A DNA stretch of 45,696 nucleotides from CAZADA01 sp964636945 (GCA_964636945.1 CAZWVH010000018.1:1-45696), one strand, 5' to 3'. Positions 15,821 through 24,981 are shown, numbered from the stretch's first letter. Program-made: numbers and translations. The notes: generated by a model not told the origin, from the letters alone.

Positions 15821-16335
15821 GCCGGCGCGCGCGTGTAACGGATCAGCCAAGCGTCCCGCCAGGGCTCTTCGTCACTGTCACGCGTCTGCCAACGCCAGAC
15901 AAACGCGTCCGCGGTCACGTCCTGCCAAATCATGCGCGACCGTCGGACATCATCGGTATGACGCACGGTTTCGAGCACAAACTCAAACTCGTCGTCTGGA
16001 CCGCCAGGCCCGCCAAGTAACGCGTAAATCCCGCCATTGTCGTCCATCCACATCTGACGCCATTGGCCCAATTGAGAATCATAGGCGGAAATCGAAACGC
16101 CTCGCAAAATCTCGGACTCAAAGCGTTCGGTGATCACACAATTGCGGTATTCGTCCTGGGTGATCGAGTTGGTTCCTCGCCCCACTTGATCGTCGCTGAC
16201 ATCCCACTGGGCATTCCATTCACCGACCCAAAAATCGAGCTGATCATAGGGCGCGTCGTCACAAGGAACTTCGTCCGCTCCCGCGCTCAGCGGCGCGTTC
16301 AGCACAAAGGCAAAAGCGATCAATGCGTGTCTCAT
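15814..16335 (-). CDS. Secreted protein with DUF1579-like fold
   Basis: A 173-residue protein with a short signal peptide (MRHALIAFAFVLNAPLSAGA). The mature part begins with the LDFWVGEWNAQWDV motif, found at the start of DUF1579 and related lipocalin-like barrels. It continues with ITERFESEILRGVSISAYDSQLGQWRQMWMDDNGG, also typical of that group. Two cysteines (PCDDAP and RNCVITERF) could form a disulfide. Function unknown; relatives are small periplasmic or extracytoplasmic barrels. It is convergent with the outer-membrane barrel gene, sharing the duplicated 13-base element at the junction. Confidence 0.7.
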   Translation of the reverse strand: MRHALIAFAFVLNAPLSAGADEVPCDDAPYDQLDFWVGEWNAQWDVSDDQVGRGTNSITQDEYRNCVITERFESEILRGVSISAYDSQLGQWRQMWMDDNGGIYALLGGPGGPDDEFEFVLETVRHTDDVRRSRMIWQDVTADAFVWRWQTRDSDEEPWRDAWLIRYTRAPAQ

Positions 16336-16366
16336 AAATGCATGCTAGCCGATCAACACCGGACGC

Positions 16367-16396
16367 AAAAGGAAGAGGCGACCAACGCCGCCTCTT
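16367..16396 (-). terminator. Candidate intrinsic terminator after sdhB
   Basis: AAGAGGCG (16373-16380) and CGCCTCTT (16389-16396) form an eight-base stem with an eight-base loop. On the minus strand this is followed by CC and four T (16370-16367). It lies 44-73 bases beyond the sdhB stop and is oriented to end the succinate dehydrogenase transcript. The U-run is short. Confidence 0.5.
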
Positions 16397-16439
16397 TCGC
16401 CGTGAATGCAATCTGGCTGCAAATACGAGGGCCGAGGGG

Positions 16440-17219
16440 TTAAATCACGCGCTCGGCCAGCATTTTTTTGATCTCGCCGATTGCTTTTGCGGGATTGAGG
16501 CCCTTTGGACACACCTGGGCGCAATTCATGATGGTGTGGCAACGGTAGAGCTTAAATGGATCTTCGAGCGCATCAAGCCGCTCACCGGTGGATTCATCGC
16601 GACTGTCGATCAGCCAGCGATAGGCCTGCAATAGCGCCGCAGGTCCCAAGTATCGATCACCGTTCCACCAATAACTGGGGCATGACGTGGAGCAACACGC
16701 GCACAAAATGCACTCATAAAGCCCATCGAGCTTGTCGCGATCGCCTTGTGACTGACGCCATTCTTTTTCAGGCGTTGGCGATTCGGTCTGCAAGTAGGGT
16801 TCGATATACGCGTGTTGAGCGTAAAAATTGGTCAAGTCGGGAACGAGATCCTTGACCACCGGCAGATGCGGCAGCGGCGAGATTGTGATCGTTCCAGAAA
16901 ACTCGTCCCACCCCTTCGTGCAGGCAATGGTGTTGCGCCCGCCAATGTTCATTGAACACGAGCCACACACACCTTCCCGGCACGAACGGCGGAATGTCAG
17001 CGTGGGATCAATTTCATTTTTAATGTGGATCAATGCGTCCAACACCATCGGGCCAATCTTTTCGGCGTCCAACGTGTAGACATCCCAGCGCGGATTGCCG
17101 CCAGCCTCCGGATCATAGCGATAGATTTTGAACGTGAGCGCCGACTTCGCCTCATCTGGCTTAGGCCAGTGCTTGCCAGATCTGACCTTTGAGTTCCTCG
17201 GCAGTGTGAGTTCGACCAT
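16440..17219 (-). CDS. sdhB: Succinate dehydrogenase iron-sulfur subunit
   Basis: A 259-residue subunit that carries electrons from the flavin of SdhA to ubiquinone in the membrane domain. The N-terminal plant-type ferredoxin domain has the 2Fe-2S ligands C80, C85, C88 and C100 (RRSCREGVCGSCS). The C-terminal half has the 4Fe-4S and 3Fe-4S motifs CILCACCSTSCPSYWW and CHTIMNCAQVCPKGLNP. Length is normal for bacteria. It is separated from sdhA by a desaturase gene and a DUF3052 gene, an uncommon arrangement, since sdhA and sdhB are usually adjacent. A candidate terminator follows. Confidence 0.98.
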   Translation of the reverse strand: MVELTLPRNSKVRSGKHWPKPDEAKSALTFKIYRYDPEAGGNPRWDVYTLDAEKIGPMVLDALIHIKNEIDPTLTFRRSCREGVCGSCSMNIGGRNTIACTKGWDEFSGTITISPLPHLPVVKDLVPDLTNFYAQHAYIEPYLQTESPTPEKEWRQSQGDRDKLDGLYECILCACCSTSCPSYWWNGDRYLGPAALLQAYRWLIDSRDESTGERLDALEDPFKLYRCHTIMNCAQVCPKGLNPAKAIGEIKKMLAERVI

Positions 17220-17341
17220 GAGTGACGCCCCGCGCTAAAAGTTCGTGACACTTATGAACATAAGCCGACCCGTCCGCCAACCCATTCGTGCGTCAGCGGG
17301 CCGCATCCCAACCACCGCGTAATGAAGGGCGCGGCAGTCCG

Positions 17342-18331
17342 CTAAACGACAGGCGCAATCCGGCTCTCCAAGCCGGTCACCAGCCGCAAAACAACAGGAT
17401 AGCCTTTTTCTTGCGGTATGCGCGCAGCCAGCCCCTTTTCCACCAGTGCTTGGTGGACATCCGCCAGCTTGTAACACGGCACATACATGAAGGCGTGGTG
17501 TTCTGAATGGTAGTGAACCCAATAGGGCGCGATGAAGAGGCGCTCCCACCAACTGGCGTGCACTGTGCGCGCATGGGCCAAGGGATCCTCGCTATAGGGC
17601 AAACACGCGTGCTCGGCGATGTTGCGGATGCGCGTGACAAATGGGAACCACGTGGCCAGCGCCACCAGCCAAACGCTGGGATAGAGCCACCAAAAACCGG
17701 CCAGCGCGAAACCAGAAAATATTACGGCATTGACGATGAGATGATCGCGGAGAGCGCGATTGCTGGCCAAAACTTCAGCCTGCTTTGCCGCCCCGGCGCT
17801 CTTAGCCTTGAGCGCCAGCACGCCGGCCAGCCGCTGACGAAAGAATGTTTGGCCCGTCAGATCACGAACAATCTTTCGGCGCAAACTCGCCGGCGTAACC
17901 GGGAAATTCTCCACCAGGGGGCGATCGGGATCAGAGCTTTCCTGAACATATTTGTGATGCTGAAGATGATAGTTGCGATAGTCGGCCAGCGCCGCACCCA
18001 CCGGCGCTGCGCACAGCCAATGGCCCAGCCAATCATTGACCTTTCGATTATCGTGCAGTCCACCGTGCGCGGCCTCGTGCATCAAGATGGCCAATCCCAG
18101 CTGTCGCGCTCCAACAATCATCACTGCGAGCAGCCAGGTGAGCGGATTTGTCCACCACGCAAACAACGCACAGGCGCCAATGATCAAAACCCAGGCATGA
18201 ATGATGAGCGCTGGCCCTTTCCAGGCTTCGCGCCGCGAGAGGTTGGACCACTCCTCATTGGTAAATACGTCCTGGGGACGCAGTCGATTAGCAGCTTTCA
18301 TGGGCCAAATATAATACTGATTTGGGCGCAT
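17342..18331 (-). CDS. Membrane fatty-acid desaturase family protein
   Basis: A 329-residue di-iron membrane protein with the three histidine boxes of the fatty-acid desaturase superfamily: HEAAHG (85-90), HLQHH (122-126) and HYHSEHH (273-279), plus the extra IAEHA near 238-242. About four membrane helices surround them. Such enzymes introduce double bonds or hydroxyl groups into lipids or carotenoids; the substrate is not readable here. The ATG at 18331 has a strong CGGGGGGAC ribosome site. An ATG at 18301 exists but has none. It lies between sdhA and sdhB on the same strand, possibly in one transcript. Confidence 0.9.
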   Translation of the reverse strand: MRPNQYYIWPMKAANRLRPQDVFTNEEWSNLSRREAWKGPALIIHAWVLIIGACALFAWWTNPLTWLLAVMIVGARQLGLAILMHEAAHGGLHDNRKVNDWLGHWLCAAPVGAALADYRNYHLQHHKYVQESSDPDRPLVENFPVTPASLRRKIVRDLTGQTFFRQRLAGVLALKAKSAGAAKQAEVLASNRALRDHLIVNAVIFSGFALAGFWWLYPSVWLVALATWFPFVTRIRNIAEHACLPYSEDPLAHARTVHASWWERLFIAPYWVHYHSEHHAFMYVPCYKLADVHQALVEKGLAARIPQEKGYPVVLRLVTGLESRIAPVV

Positions 18332-18404
18332 GTCCCCCCGATGGATTCATGCGCGCGAGGCATACCGAAGTGACCATGTTCAGATCAAATGACTATGTGG
18401 GGGT

Positions 18405-18833
18405 TCAATCGGCCGCGCGGCGCTTTTCCTTGCGAATAAAAAGCTTAAGCCCCGACCAAATCGAATCGACCGCACACACCTTCACGTCAACCAGGTCTAG
18501 GGGGAACGCAATCTCGCGGATGATGTCTTCCGTGATGTCGCTGGAGAGTTTTGACGCCTTCTTTGGCCACGACACCCAAATCATGCCCGATTGGGCGATA
18601 GTCTCGCGAGCGAGAGGCAATTGGCGTTCCAGCTCCGCGCGCGCTTTGACGAACAGGTGGACAAAGTCGTACCGGCCATGCGCCTCCAATTCCCCCGCTA
18701 TGCTGTGGAAATTGGCCGAATGGCGAAGCGCCGCGTGCTCATCGGGGATCGCGACAAAACATGCCCGCTGACCGTCTTTCAGCCCCAGCTTCTTCGGAAG
18801 CGGCGTACCGGAGTATCCTGATTGGCTCACCAT
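18405..18833 (-). CDS. DUF3052 family protein
   Basis: A 142-residue soluble protein from the ATG at 18833 (a GTG at 18851 would add six residues; neither has a clear ribosome site). The start MVSQSGYSGTPLPKKLGLK and the stretch SGMIWVSWPKKASKLSSDITEDIIRE are the hallmarks of DUF3052, a family of unknown biochemical function. It lies between sdhA and the desaturase on the same strand, 73 bases from the desaturase start and about 170 bases after sdhA. No motif suggests a role in succinate dehydrogenase. Confidence 0.85.
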   Translation of the reverse strand: MVSQSGYSGTPLPKKLGLKDGQRACFVAIPDEHAALRHSANFHSIAGELEAHGRYDFVHLFVKARAELERQLPLARETIAQSGMIWVSWPKKASKLSSDITEDIIREIAFPLDLVDVKVCAVDSIWSGLKLFIRKEKRRAAD

Positions 18834-18999
18834 GGGCGAATTGGCGCTCACAGATCGGGCTATTCAACGAGAGTGCGGTTTGAGGCCGTGCACGTGTTGG
18901 CGCCAAACTCAAGACATCAATGCGTTGGTTGGGCGATTTGCGCGATATTGCCGTCACGAGGACAACACTAAAATCCACCCTAAAGCGGCGGCTCGCCCC

Positions 19000-20802
19000 T
19001 CAATAGACCCTGGCCTTGGGTTCGATATAGGCGATGTCGTTGGTCATGGTGTAGGTATGCACCGGGCGATAGTCGATGCGAACCTTCCCATTCTCATCCA
19101 CCCAAGCCAATGTGTGCTTCATCCATTCGCCATCATCGCGCTCTGAGTAGTCCTCGCGCGCATGCGCGCCTCGGCTTTCCTGGCGGTTGGCTGCAGACGC
19201 GGCGGTCGTGGCCGCATTGGCGAGCAAATTGTCGAACTCGAGTGTCTCGATGAGGTCAGTGTTCCAGATCATGCCGCGGTCTTCCACGCGCACATCGGGA
19301 ACGCCCTGATAAACCTGAGCAATGCGCGCCACACCTTCATCCAACACCTCGCCGGTGCGAAACACGGCGCAGTTTTCCTGCATGGCGCGCTGCATGCTCA
19401 GGCGCAACTGCGAGGTGAGCGTGCCGCCATTGGCGTTGCGGAACTTATCCAGCCGGGCCAGATGACCGTCGGTTTGCACATCGCGGATCTCAGGCTGTGA
19501 CGATCCACCTTCTGTGGATTCACCCAGATGCAGGCCGGTGGCGCGGCCAAACACCACCAGGTCAATCAGCGAGTTCGAGCCAAGCCGATTAGCGCCATGG
19601 ACCGACACACACGCAGCCTCGCCCACTGCATACAGCCCCGGCACAACAGCGTCGGCGTCGCCGTTGAGCTTGGTCAGCACTTCACCGTGATAATTGGTGG
19701 GGATGCCCCCCATATTATAGTGCACCGTCGGCAGAACCGGGATGGGCTCCTTGGTCACGTCAACTCCGGAGAAAACACGGGCGCTTTCAGAAATGCCAGG
19801 CAGGCGCGCATGCAATATGTCCGGATCCAGATGGTCCAAATGCAGATGAATATGGTCTTTGTTCGGCCCCACTCCGCGTCCTTCGCGAATCTCAATTGTC
19901 ATGGACCGCGAGACCACATCGCGCGAGGCGAGGTCCTTGGCGCTGGGCGCATAGCGCTCCATGAATCGCTCACCCTCAGAGTTGGTGAGATACCCGCCTT
20001 CTCCGCGCGCGCCTTCCGTAATTAGGCAACCAGCGCCATAAATCCCGGTCGGATGAAACTGGACAAATTCCATGTCTTGGAGCGGCAATCCAGCGCGGGT
20101 CACCATGGCGTTGCCATCCCCCGTACATGTGTGGGCCGAAGTGCAAGAGAAATAAGCCCGGCCATAACCGCCAGTGGCCAACACAACTTTTTGCGCGCGG
20201 AATCGATGCAATGATCCGTCATCCAGCTTCCATGCGGTGACGCCGCGGCAATGACCTTCCTCGTCCATGATCAGGTCAAGAGCGAAATATTCGATGAAGA
20301 ACTGAGTGTCGTTTTTCACCGCCTGGCCATAGAGCGTGTGCAAAATCGCATGGCCTGTGCGGTCGTCTGCGGCACAGGTGCGCTGGATGGGCGCTTCACC
20401 ATAGTTCTTCGTCATGCCGCCAAAGGCGCGCTGATAAATCTTGCCGTCCTCGGTGCGCGAAAAAGGCACGCCCCAATGTTCCAGCTCGTAAACAGCGGCT
20501 GGCGCGTTGCGGCACAAATATTCAATCGCGTCCTGATCGCCCAGCCAGTCCGACCCCTTCACGGTGTCGTACATGTGCCAGCGCCAATCGTCCTCGCCCA
20601 TATTGCCGAGACTGGCCGAGATGCCGCCTTGGGCGGCCACCGTATGCGAGCGTGTGGGGAAGACTTTCGTGATGCAAGCGGTCTTCAGCCCTGCCTGAGC
20701 TGCGCCCAAGGCGGCCCGTAAACCTGACCCGCCAGCACCCACCACAACCACGTCAAAGGTGTGGTCGATCCATTCATAGGCATTGGAAGCAGGTGCGGAC
20801 AT
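19000..20802 (-). CDS. sdhA: Succinate dehydrogenase flavoprotein subunit
   Basis: A 600-residue catalytic subunit oxidising succinate to fumarate at the cytoplasmic face of the inner membrane. The FAD-binding Rossmann motif VVVVGAGGSGLRAALGAA is at residues 18-35. The His that covalently binds FAD is H53 in RSHTVAAQGG. Substrate-site stretches such as QFHPTGIYGAGCLITEGARGEGG and the C-terminal RPVHTYTM are present, and the length is standard. It follows sdhD by 23 bases in the order sdhC-sdhD-sdhA. sdhB comes only after two other genes. Confidence 0.98.
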   Translation of the reverse strand: MSAPASNAYEWIDHTFDVVVVGAGGSGLRAALGAAQAGLKTACITKVFPTRSHTVAAQGGISASLGNMGEDDWRWHMYDTVKGSDWLGDQDAIEYLCRNAPAAVYELEHWGVPFSRTEDGKIYQRAFGGMTKNYGEAPIQRTCAADDRTGHAILHTLYGQAVKNDTQFFIEYFALDLIMDEEGHCRGVTAWKLDDGSLHRFRAQKVVLATGGYGRAYFSCTSAHTCTGDGNAMVTRAGLPLQDMEFVQFHPTGIYGAGCLITEGARGEGGYLTNSEGERFMERYAPSAKDLASRDVVSRSMTIEIREGRGVGPNKDHIHLHLDHLDPDILHARLPGISESARVFSGVDVTKEPIPVLPTVHYNMGGIPTNYHGEVLTKLNGDADAVVPGLYAVGEAACVSVHGANRLGSNSLIDLVVFGRATGLHLGESTEGGSSQPEIRDVQTDGHLARLDKFRNANGGTLTSQLRLSMQRAMQENCAVFRTGEVLDEGVARIAQVYQGVPDVRVEDRGMIWNTDLIETLEFDNLLANAATTAASAANRQESRGAHAREDYSERDDGEWMKHTLAWVDENGKVRIDYRPVHTYTMTNDIAYIEPKARVY

Positions 20803-20825
20803 AATTTTCCCTCACTGACGCCGGA

Positions 20826-21215
20826 TCACGCCGCTGACAACGCGACGAACAACACGGAAAAAACGCAGACAAACCACATGCTGATCGCCGCAAATGTATT
20901 CAACAACAGCAAAATGATCTTCGTACCTGAACTATGAATGTAGTCTTCCACGACCACCTGAAGCCCAAGACGCATGTGATAAAACGCCGCGCTGACCAGA
21001 GCGATGAGAATCACGGCGTTTACGGGATCGGCAATCCAAGCGCGCGCGTTCAAATAACCGGGCTGGAAACCAAACAGGATCTGAATCAAAAATACGGGGA
21101 CCAAGACGACCAGGGCAACAGCCGTAACGCGCTGCGCCATCCAATGGCCAACGCCGGCTTTTGCAGCGCCCAGTCCCTTTGCCGTTTTTCGAGGGGTTCG
21201 GAATACTTCAGTCAT
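20826..21215 (-). CDS. sdhD: Succinate dehydrogenase membrane anchor subunit
   Basis: A 129-residue protein with three membrane helices. YHMRLGLQVVVEDYIHS in helix two holds the candidate heme-ligand His and the conserved Asp-Tyr pair near the ubiquinone site. The N-terminal cytoplasmic part KAGVGHWMAQRVTAVAL is typical. It pairs with SdhC to hold heme b and bind ubiquinone. Nine bases separate it from sdhC and 23 from sdhA, so the three are surely co-transcribed. Confidence 0.96.
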   Translation of the reverse strand: MTEVFRTPRKTAKGLGAAKAGVGHWMAQRVTAVALVVLVPVFLIQILFGFQPGYLNARAWIADPVNAVILIALVSAAFYHMRLGLQVVVEDYIHSSGTKIILLLLNTFAAISMWFVCVFSVLFVALSAA

Positions 21216-21224
21216 ATCGTGCCC

Positions 21225-21638
21225 CTATGTTGATGCGGATGAGAAATCGAGCGTGTAGGCGGCAATCCAGATGGCCACCGTGACGACGACGGCGAACACG
21301 ATATTGAAAATGCTCATCGCGTCGGCGAAACGCGGCGAATACCCAGCCCCCGCATCCCAAAACAAGTGTCTCAAGCCATTGGCGAAGTGATAAATGAGCG
21401 AAAGCGTAAACCCAAACAAAACCACTTGGCCTAATGGGCTGAGAATGAGCGTTTCCATGAACGCATAGGCCTCTGGCCCCACGGCAATGGCCGCGAGCCA
21501 TATTGTGAGCATGAGGCCGCCCAAAGCATTACCCACACCGGTCATACGATGAAAAATGGAACTGGCCATGGTGGGATGCCACCGCCAAACTTGAAGATGT
21601 GGAGAAAGCGGCCTCGTCTCGTGCGCCTTGTCGGCCAT
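21225..21638 (-). CDS. sdhC: Succinate dehydrogenase cytochrome b556 subunit
   Basis: A 137-residue protein from the ATG at 21638, with AGAGGG upstream; a start at 21659 is possible but less likely. The N-terminal RPLSPHLQVWRWHPTMASSIFHRMTGVGN includes the family signature with the Ser and Arg of the quinone site. YHFANGLRHLFWDAG in helix two carries the axial heme His. Three membrane helices are evident. It is first in the sdh transcript and divergent from the pentapeptide-channel gene, with about 180 bases between them. Confidence 0.97.
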   Translation of the reverse strand: MADKAHETRPLSPHLQVWRWHPTMASSIFHRMTGVGNALGGLMLTIWLAAIAVGPEAYAFMETLILSPLGQVVLFGFTLSLIYHFANGLRHLFWDAGAGYSPRFADAMSIFNIVFAVVVTVAIWIAAYTLDFSSAST

Positions 21639-21819
21639 GGTAACGCCCTCTTGCAGCAATCGTGAGCGGACGGTAGACGGCTTCGCGAACGCGTCAAGGC
21701 ATATGTCGCCGTCGCACGCACCATAATGAACAGTCCCGACGCGAAAGTGTTACCTCTTGCCCCCGGTCAGAGCATCGACTTTTATGACCTACGGGTGCGA
21801 GGCTTAGCGGGGCTATCTC

Positions 21820-23100
21820 ATGAGCGACGATTTTGATGCTGTGGCGATCGACCCAGATAACGGGCAACGCCGCAAGTGCGTGGAAAAACTCCGACAGGGC
21901 GTGGCGGTTTGGAATCAGTGGCGACAAGCCAACCCAAATGAAAAAATCGTTTTGTCTGGAATCGATTTTAATAAAACATTCGAGAATTCTGCGGTGTGGA
22001 AAGAATTTGCGGTCATCGACGAAGAAGATGGCGAAGGGGAGCTCGATCCGGCCAATAGTACTGACAACACGACCGGCCAGAACGATCTGGGGATCACAGA
22101 AAACGCTCGTAAAAAGAAGGGTGTCAAAATATCAGAGATAAACCTAGAAAATGCTGACTTGGAGCTATCAATTCTTCGCGACGTGCGCCTTCGTCGCGCA
22201 AATCTAAAAAACGCCAACCTCTCGCGCGCCAAGTTGAATGGCGCACGTTTGTCCGGCTCCGATATTACGGGCGCCAATTTCGAACGCGCCACGCTCGAAG
22301 AGATGCGCGTGCGCGGCGTGACGTATAAACGCAGTAAACTGGCTGGAAAATGTTGGGGCGTGCGCCGCGCTGAGAGCATTTCGGGCAATGCGCGCTTTCG
22401 CCGGGACGTGATCGATCAAGACTATCTCGACGCGCTTGCTAAGGATTTAGAGTATTCGCAGCCAGGGGCGCTAACCCCATTTCAGCGAGCGGGCATTGAA
22501 CGCGGCGAGCGCAAAGCGCCCCACATTTTGGCCAGGCTTGCCGCTTGGCCTTGGGCGTATCTGAAATGCCTAATGAGCGAGACGAGCCTTGCGGTGGCAT
22601 TGCTGGCGGCGCTGATTGCCGCCATTGTCGGCTCGCAGTCTCTACAAGCTCTCGGAGAATTCTTCGCGCCCGAGCGATATCAATACTTGGCCATTGGCGG
22701 AGTGATTGGGTTGCTACTGGGGGCATACTTCAAGAGCTGGTACGGGCGCTGGACCGGCCACATTCTTTGGCGCGCCCTCGATTACGGTCGTGATTGGGAC
22801 AGGGTCGTGGTCATTGCGGCGATTCTGATTGGCTTTTTTGGCTCCGCATATCATCTGCTCTCTCCCGACCACATTGCGCTATACTCGGGCGCTGACGGCC
22901 GCGCTATCGCTGACGACGAGCACTGGTTTTACCCTTGGTTTGTTGCGGCCATGGGCTTTGCGACACTTGGCATCGCCGATGTGGCCCGTCCAATCACGGG
23001 CCTGGGTCAGTTGGTGATGATCAGTAATGTTCTCGCGGGCTTTACCACCTTTGGATTGCTGTTGGCGGTGCTGGGCAATGTTTTTGCCCGACGGGCGTAG
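21820..23100 (+). CDS. Pentapeptide-repeat protein fused to a two-pore-helix ion-channel-like domain
   Basis: A 426-residue protein with three parts. Residues 1-100 are soluble with no recognised fold. Residues about 105-170 are pentapeptide repeats (ENADL, RRANL, KNANL, SRAKL, NGARL, TGANF, ERATL), a right-handed four-sided helix. Residues 250-426 form a membrane region with hydrophobic segments near 255-275, 288-304 and 328-347, a re-entrant pore-like stretch WFYPWFVAAMGFATLGIAD (369-387), and a last helix 394-422. The pore stretch and following helix match the Ion_trans_2 type, but the selectivity filter reads TLGIAD instead of T-V/L-GYGD, so potassium selectivity is doubtful. It is divergent from sdhC. 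Confidence 0.75.
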   Translation: MSDDFDAVAIDPDNGQRRKCVEKLRQGVAVWNQWRQANPNEKIVLSGIDFNKTFENSAVWKEFAVIDEEDGEGELDPANSTDNTTGQNDLGITENARKKKGVKISEINLENADLELSILRDVRLRRANLKNANLSRAKLNGARLSGSDITGANFERATLEEMRVRGVTYKRSKLAGKCWGVRRAESISGNARFRRDVIDQDYLDALAKDLEYSQPGALTPFQRAGIERGERKAPHILARLAAWPWAYLKCLMSETSLAVALLAALIAAIVGSQSLQALGEFFAPERYQYLAIGGVIGLLLGAYFKSWYGRWTGHILWRALDYGRDWDRVVVIAAILIGFFGSAYHLLSPDHIALYSGADGRAIADDEHWFYPWFVAAMGFATLGIADVARPITGLGQLVMISNVLAGFTTFGLLLAVLGNVFARRA

Positions 23101-23182
23101 TCCACAGGCCAAACGCCTTGATCCCTAGCGAAAGCGGACAGAATCACGGCTCTGTGCCCTGAGTTTTGCACAGGGGGTGTGG

Positions 23183-24109
23183 ATGAGTTTTACGTTCGCC
23201 AGTTGGAATGTGGAAGCGTTTAGGGGGGACAACATCAAGCGCCTCGAAGCGCTCACAGCGTGGTTGGCCTACGCCCACCCTGAACAAAAACCCATTGATG
23301 TATTCGGGATTTTGGAGGTGGAAGGCGCTCAACTGCTCGGGCTCGCCCAACGCTATTTTCCTGATTACGATTTCTTTCTCACCGACGGTCAGCAGAACAA
23401 AGAAATCATCATCGGCGTGCGACGCGACACGTTCGCTCAAGTGACATTCACCCAGCGCCGAGAATTCCAGGCGGGTAATGTTTATATGCGACCGGGCTCC
23501 CTGGTGTCGGTTCGACCCAAGGGAGCTGTAAGCTGGGTGCATCTGTTGTTCCTGCACGCCCCAGCTATGAGTGACCCAGACGGCTTTGGGGCCCGGATGA
23601 AAGTGTTTGAGCATGTCGGCCGGCTCAAAGCGCTGTTCGATAAAGGCGAACAAATGGCCACGGGCGATCCTGAAGCCGAGGCTCAAATCATCGCCCTGGG
23701 CGATCTCAATACGGCTGGCCTGCGCTACCCATCTCAGCGCAAGGGAGATCAACGCGTCACCAGCGAGGACGAGATCGCCTCACTGGAAACGCTCACGGGC
23801 CTCTCGCTCATGTTGAAAGGCGCCGACGAAACCTGGACGGGCGGACGGGGCGAATCCGACCTTGATCACGTCTTGATCTCCAATTCGGTGAAACTGCGCA
23901 GCTTCGGTCGGCGGGACGACGGAAAGACCTATTCGGTTGCAGTGCGCGGCTGGCCTGAGCTGGAGGGATCCCAACGTAAGAATTTTGCCGAAAACATTAG
24001 CGATCATGCCCTGATCGTTGGCGAAGCGATTTATGATGAACAGGAAGATCGTCCCTTGGAGGCCCCAAAGAAAAAACGGGGGTTCTTTGGCCTGTTCGGC
24101 GGTCGTTAG
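23183..24109 (+). CDS. Endonuclease/exonuclease/phosphatase (EEP) family protein
   Basis: A 308-residue metal-dependent phosphoesterase of the DNase I/exonuclease III fold. Family motifs visible are ASWNVEAF near the N-terminus (metal-site Asn), ILEVEG (metal-binding Glu), ALGDLNTAG (catalytic Asp-Leu-Asn), SDLDHVLIS and the terminal SDHALI (catalytic His). No signal peptide. The basic C-terminal tail PKKKRGFFGLFGGR may bind nucleic acid or membrane. The ATG at 23183 has GGGGG upstream; a GTG six bases earlier is the alternative. A six-base hairpin (CTGTGC 23152-23157, GCACAG 23168-23173) abuts the ribosome site. The substrate (nucleic acid, lipid or sugar phosphate) cannot be read. Confidence 0.85.
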   Translation: MSFTFASWNVEAFRGDNIKRLEALTAWLAYAHPEQKPIDVFGILEVEGAQLLGLAQRYFPDYDFFLTDGQQNKEIIIGVRRDTFAQVTFTQRREFQAGNVYMRPGSLVSVRPKGAVSWVHLLFLHAPAMSDPDGFGARMKVFEHVGRLKALFDKGEQMATGDPEAEAQIIALGDLNTAGLRYPSQRKGDQRVTSEDEIASLETLTGLSLMLKGADETWTGGRGESDLDHVLISNSVKLRSFGRRDDGKTYSVAVRGWPELEGSQRKNFAENISDHALIVGEAIYDEQEDRPLEAPKKKRGFFGLFGGR

Positions 24110-24120
24110 GGCGCCTGCCG

Positions 24121-24981
24121 TTAGACGTCGCTAAGTTGGAGAATGCGTTGAGCTTCATCAAGGTGAAGCCGTTCCACCATTTGCCCGTCCACGGTAATCA
24201 CACCCGGTTCAATCATTGTTGGCGTGGCAAACGCGGTGACAATCTTGCGCGCCCACATCACCTCGTCTTCGGTGGGCGCGAACGCACAATGGCACGGTTC
24301 AATCTGCAATGGATGGATCAGGGATTTGCCGTCAAAGCCAAAATTGCGCGCCTGGCGCGCCTCATGGGCAAAACCCTCAACGTCTTGGTGAGCATTGAAC
24401 ACTGCGTCAATCGCCGCCAATCCAAATGCTCTGGCAACCAGCACCAACTCAAACATGGCGGATTCCATGATACGGCGTCGTGTCGGAGCGGGCAGCCGCA
24501 TCTCCTTGCCCAAATCATTGGCGCCCAACATTAAAGCGGCCAATCGGCGCTTCACCCCAAGCTCCGCGATGGATTTGAGATTCAATACGCCCATCGGCGT
24601 CTCAATCATCGCCCAAATTGCCATGCCGCGCCGCACATGATTAGCGTCGAGCGCCGCGCACAAGCTCGAAATGTCCTCAGAGTTCGAGACCTTCGGCAAC
24701 AGGATTGCATCAGGCCCCGCCGGCGCAACAACCTCCAAATCCGAAACGCCTTGATGAGTGTCGAGCGGGTTGATGCGCACGACGACTTCTCGCTCTCGCA
24801 ATCCGCCCGAAAGAATGGCGTCGCGTGCAGCGGCCCGTGCGATGCCTTTGTCGGCTAAACTTACTGCATCTTCGAGATCGAGCACCACCACATCAGCGTC
24901 CAGGGTCGCAGCCTTTTCGACCGCCCGCGGATTTGAAGCAGGGAGAAACAAGACCGAACGACGCATGCGCGGTAAGGACAT
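24121..24981 (-). CDS. HpcH/HpaI aldolase/citrate lyase family protein (CitE-like)
   Basis: A 286-residue TIM-barrel enzyme acting on CoA esters. Visible features: RRSVLFLPASNPRAVEKA at the start, the metal-binding acidic motif VVLDLEDAV near residues 33-41, the Arg in VVVRINPLDT, ILLPKVSN, the metal-ligand Glu in AMIETPMGV, LMLGANDLGKEM, and GKSLIHPLQIEPC near the C-terminus. The group includes malyl-CoA and citramalyl-CoA lyases and malyl-CoA thioesterase, and this one cannot be placed more exactly. It is convergent with the EEP gene (11 bases apart) and divergent from pyridoxal kinase. Confidence 0.88.
   Translation of the reverse strand: MSLPRMRRSVLFLPASNPRAVEKAATLDADVVVLDLEDAVSLADKGIARAAARDAILSGGLREREVVVRINPLDTHQGVSDLEVVAPAGPDAILLPKVSNSEDISSLCAALDANHVRRGMAIWAMIETPMGVLNLKSIAELGVKRRLAALMLGANDLGKEMRLPAPTRRRIMESAMFELVLVARAFGLAAIDAVFNAHQDVEGFAHEARQARNFGFDGKSLIHPLQIEPCHCAFAPTEDEVMWARKIVTAFATPTMIEPGVITVDGQMVERLHLDEAQRILQLSDV

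Noticed and set aside
17507..18373. 288-codon plus-strand frame
   Set aside because: Antisense to the desaturase gene, whose three histidine boxes are intact; no domain visible in the plus frame.
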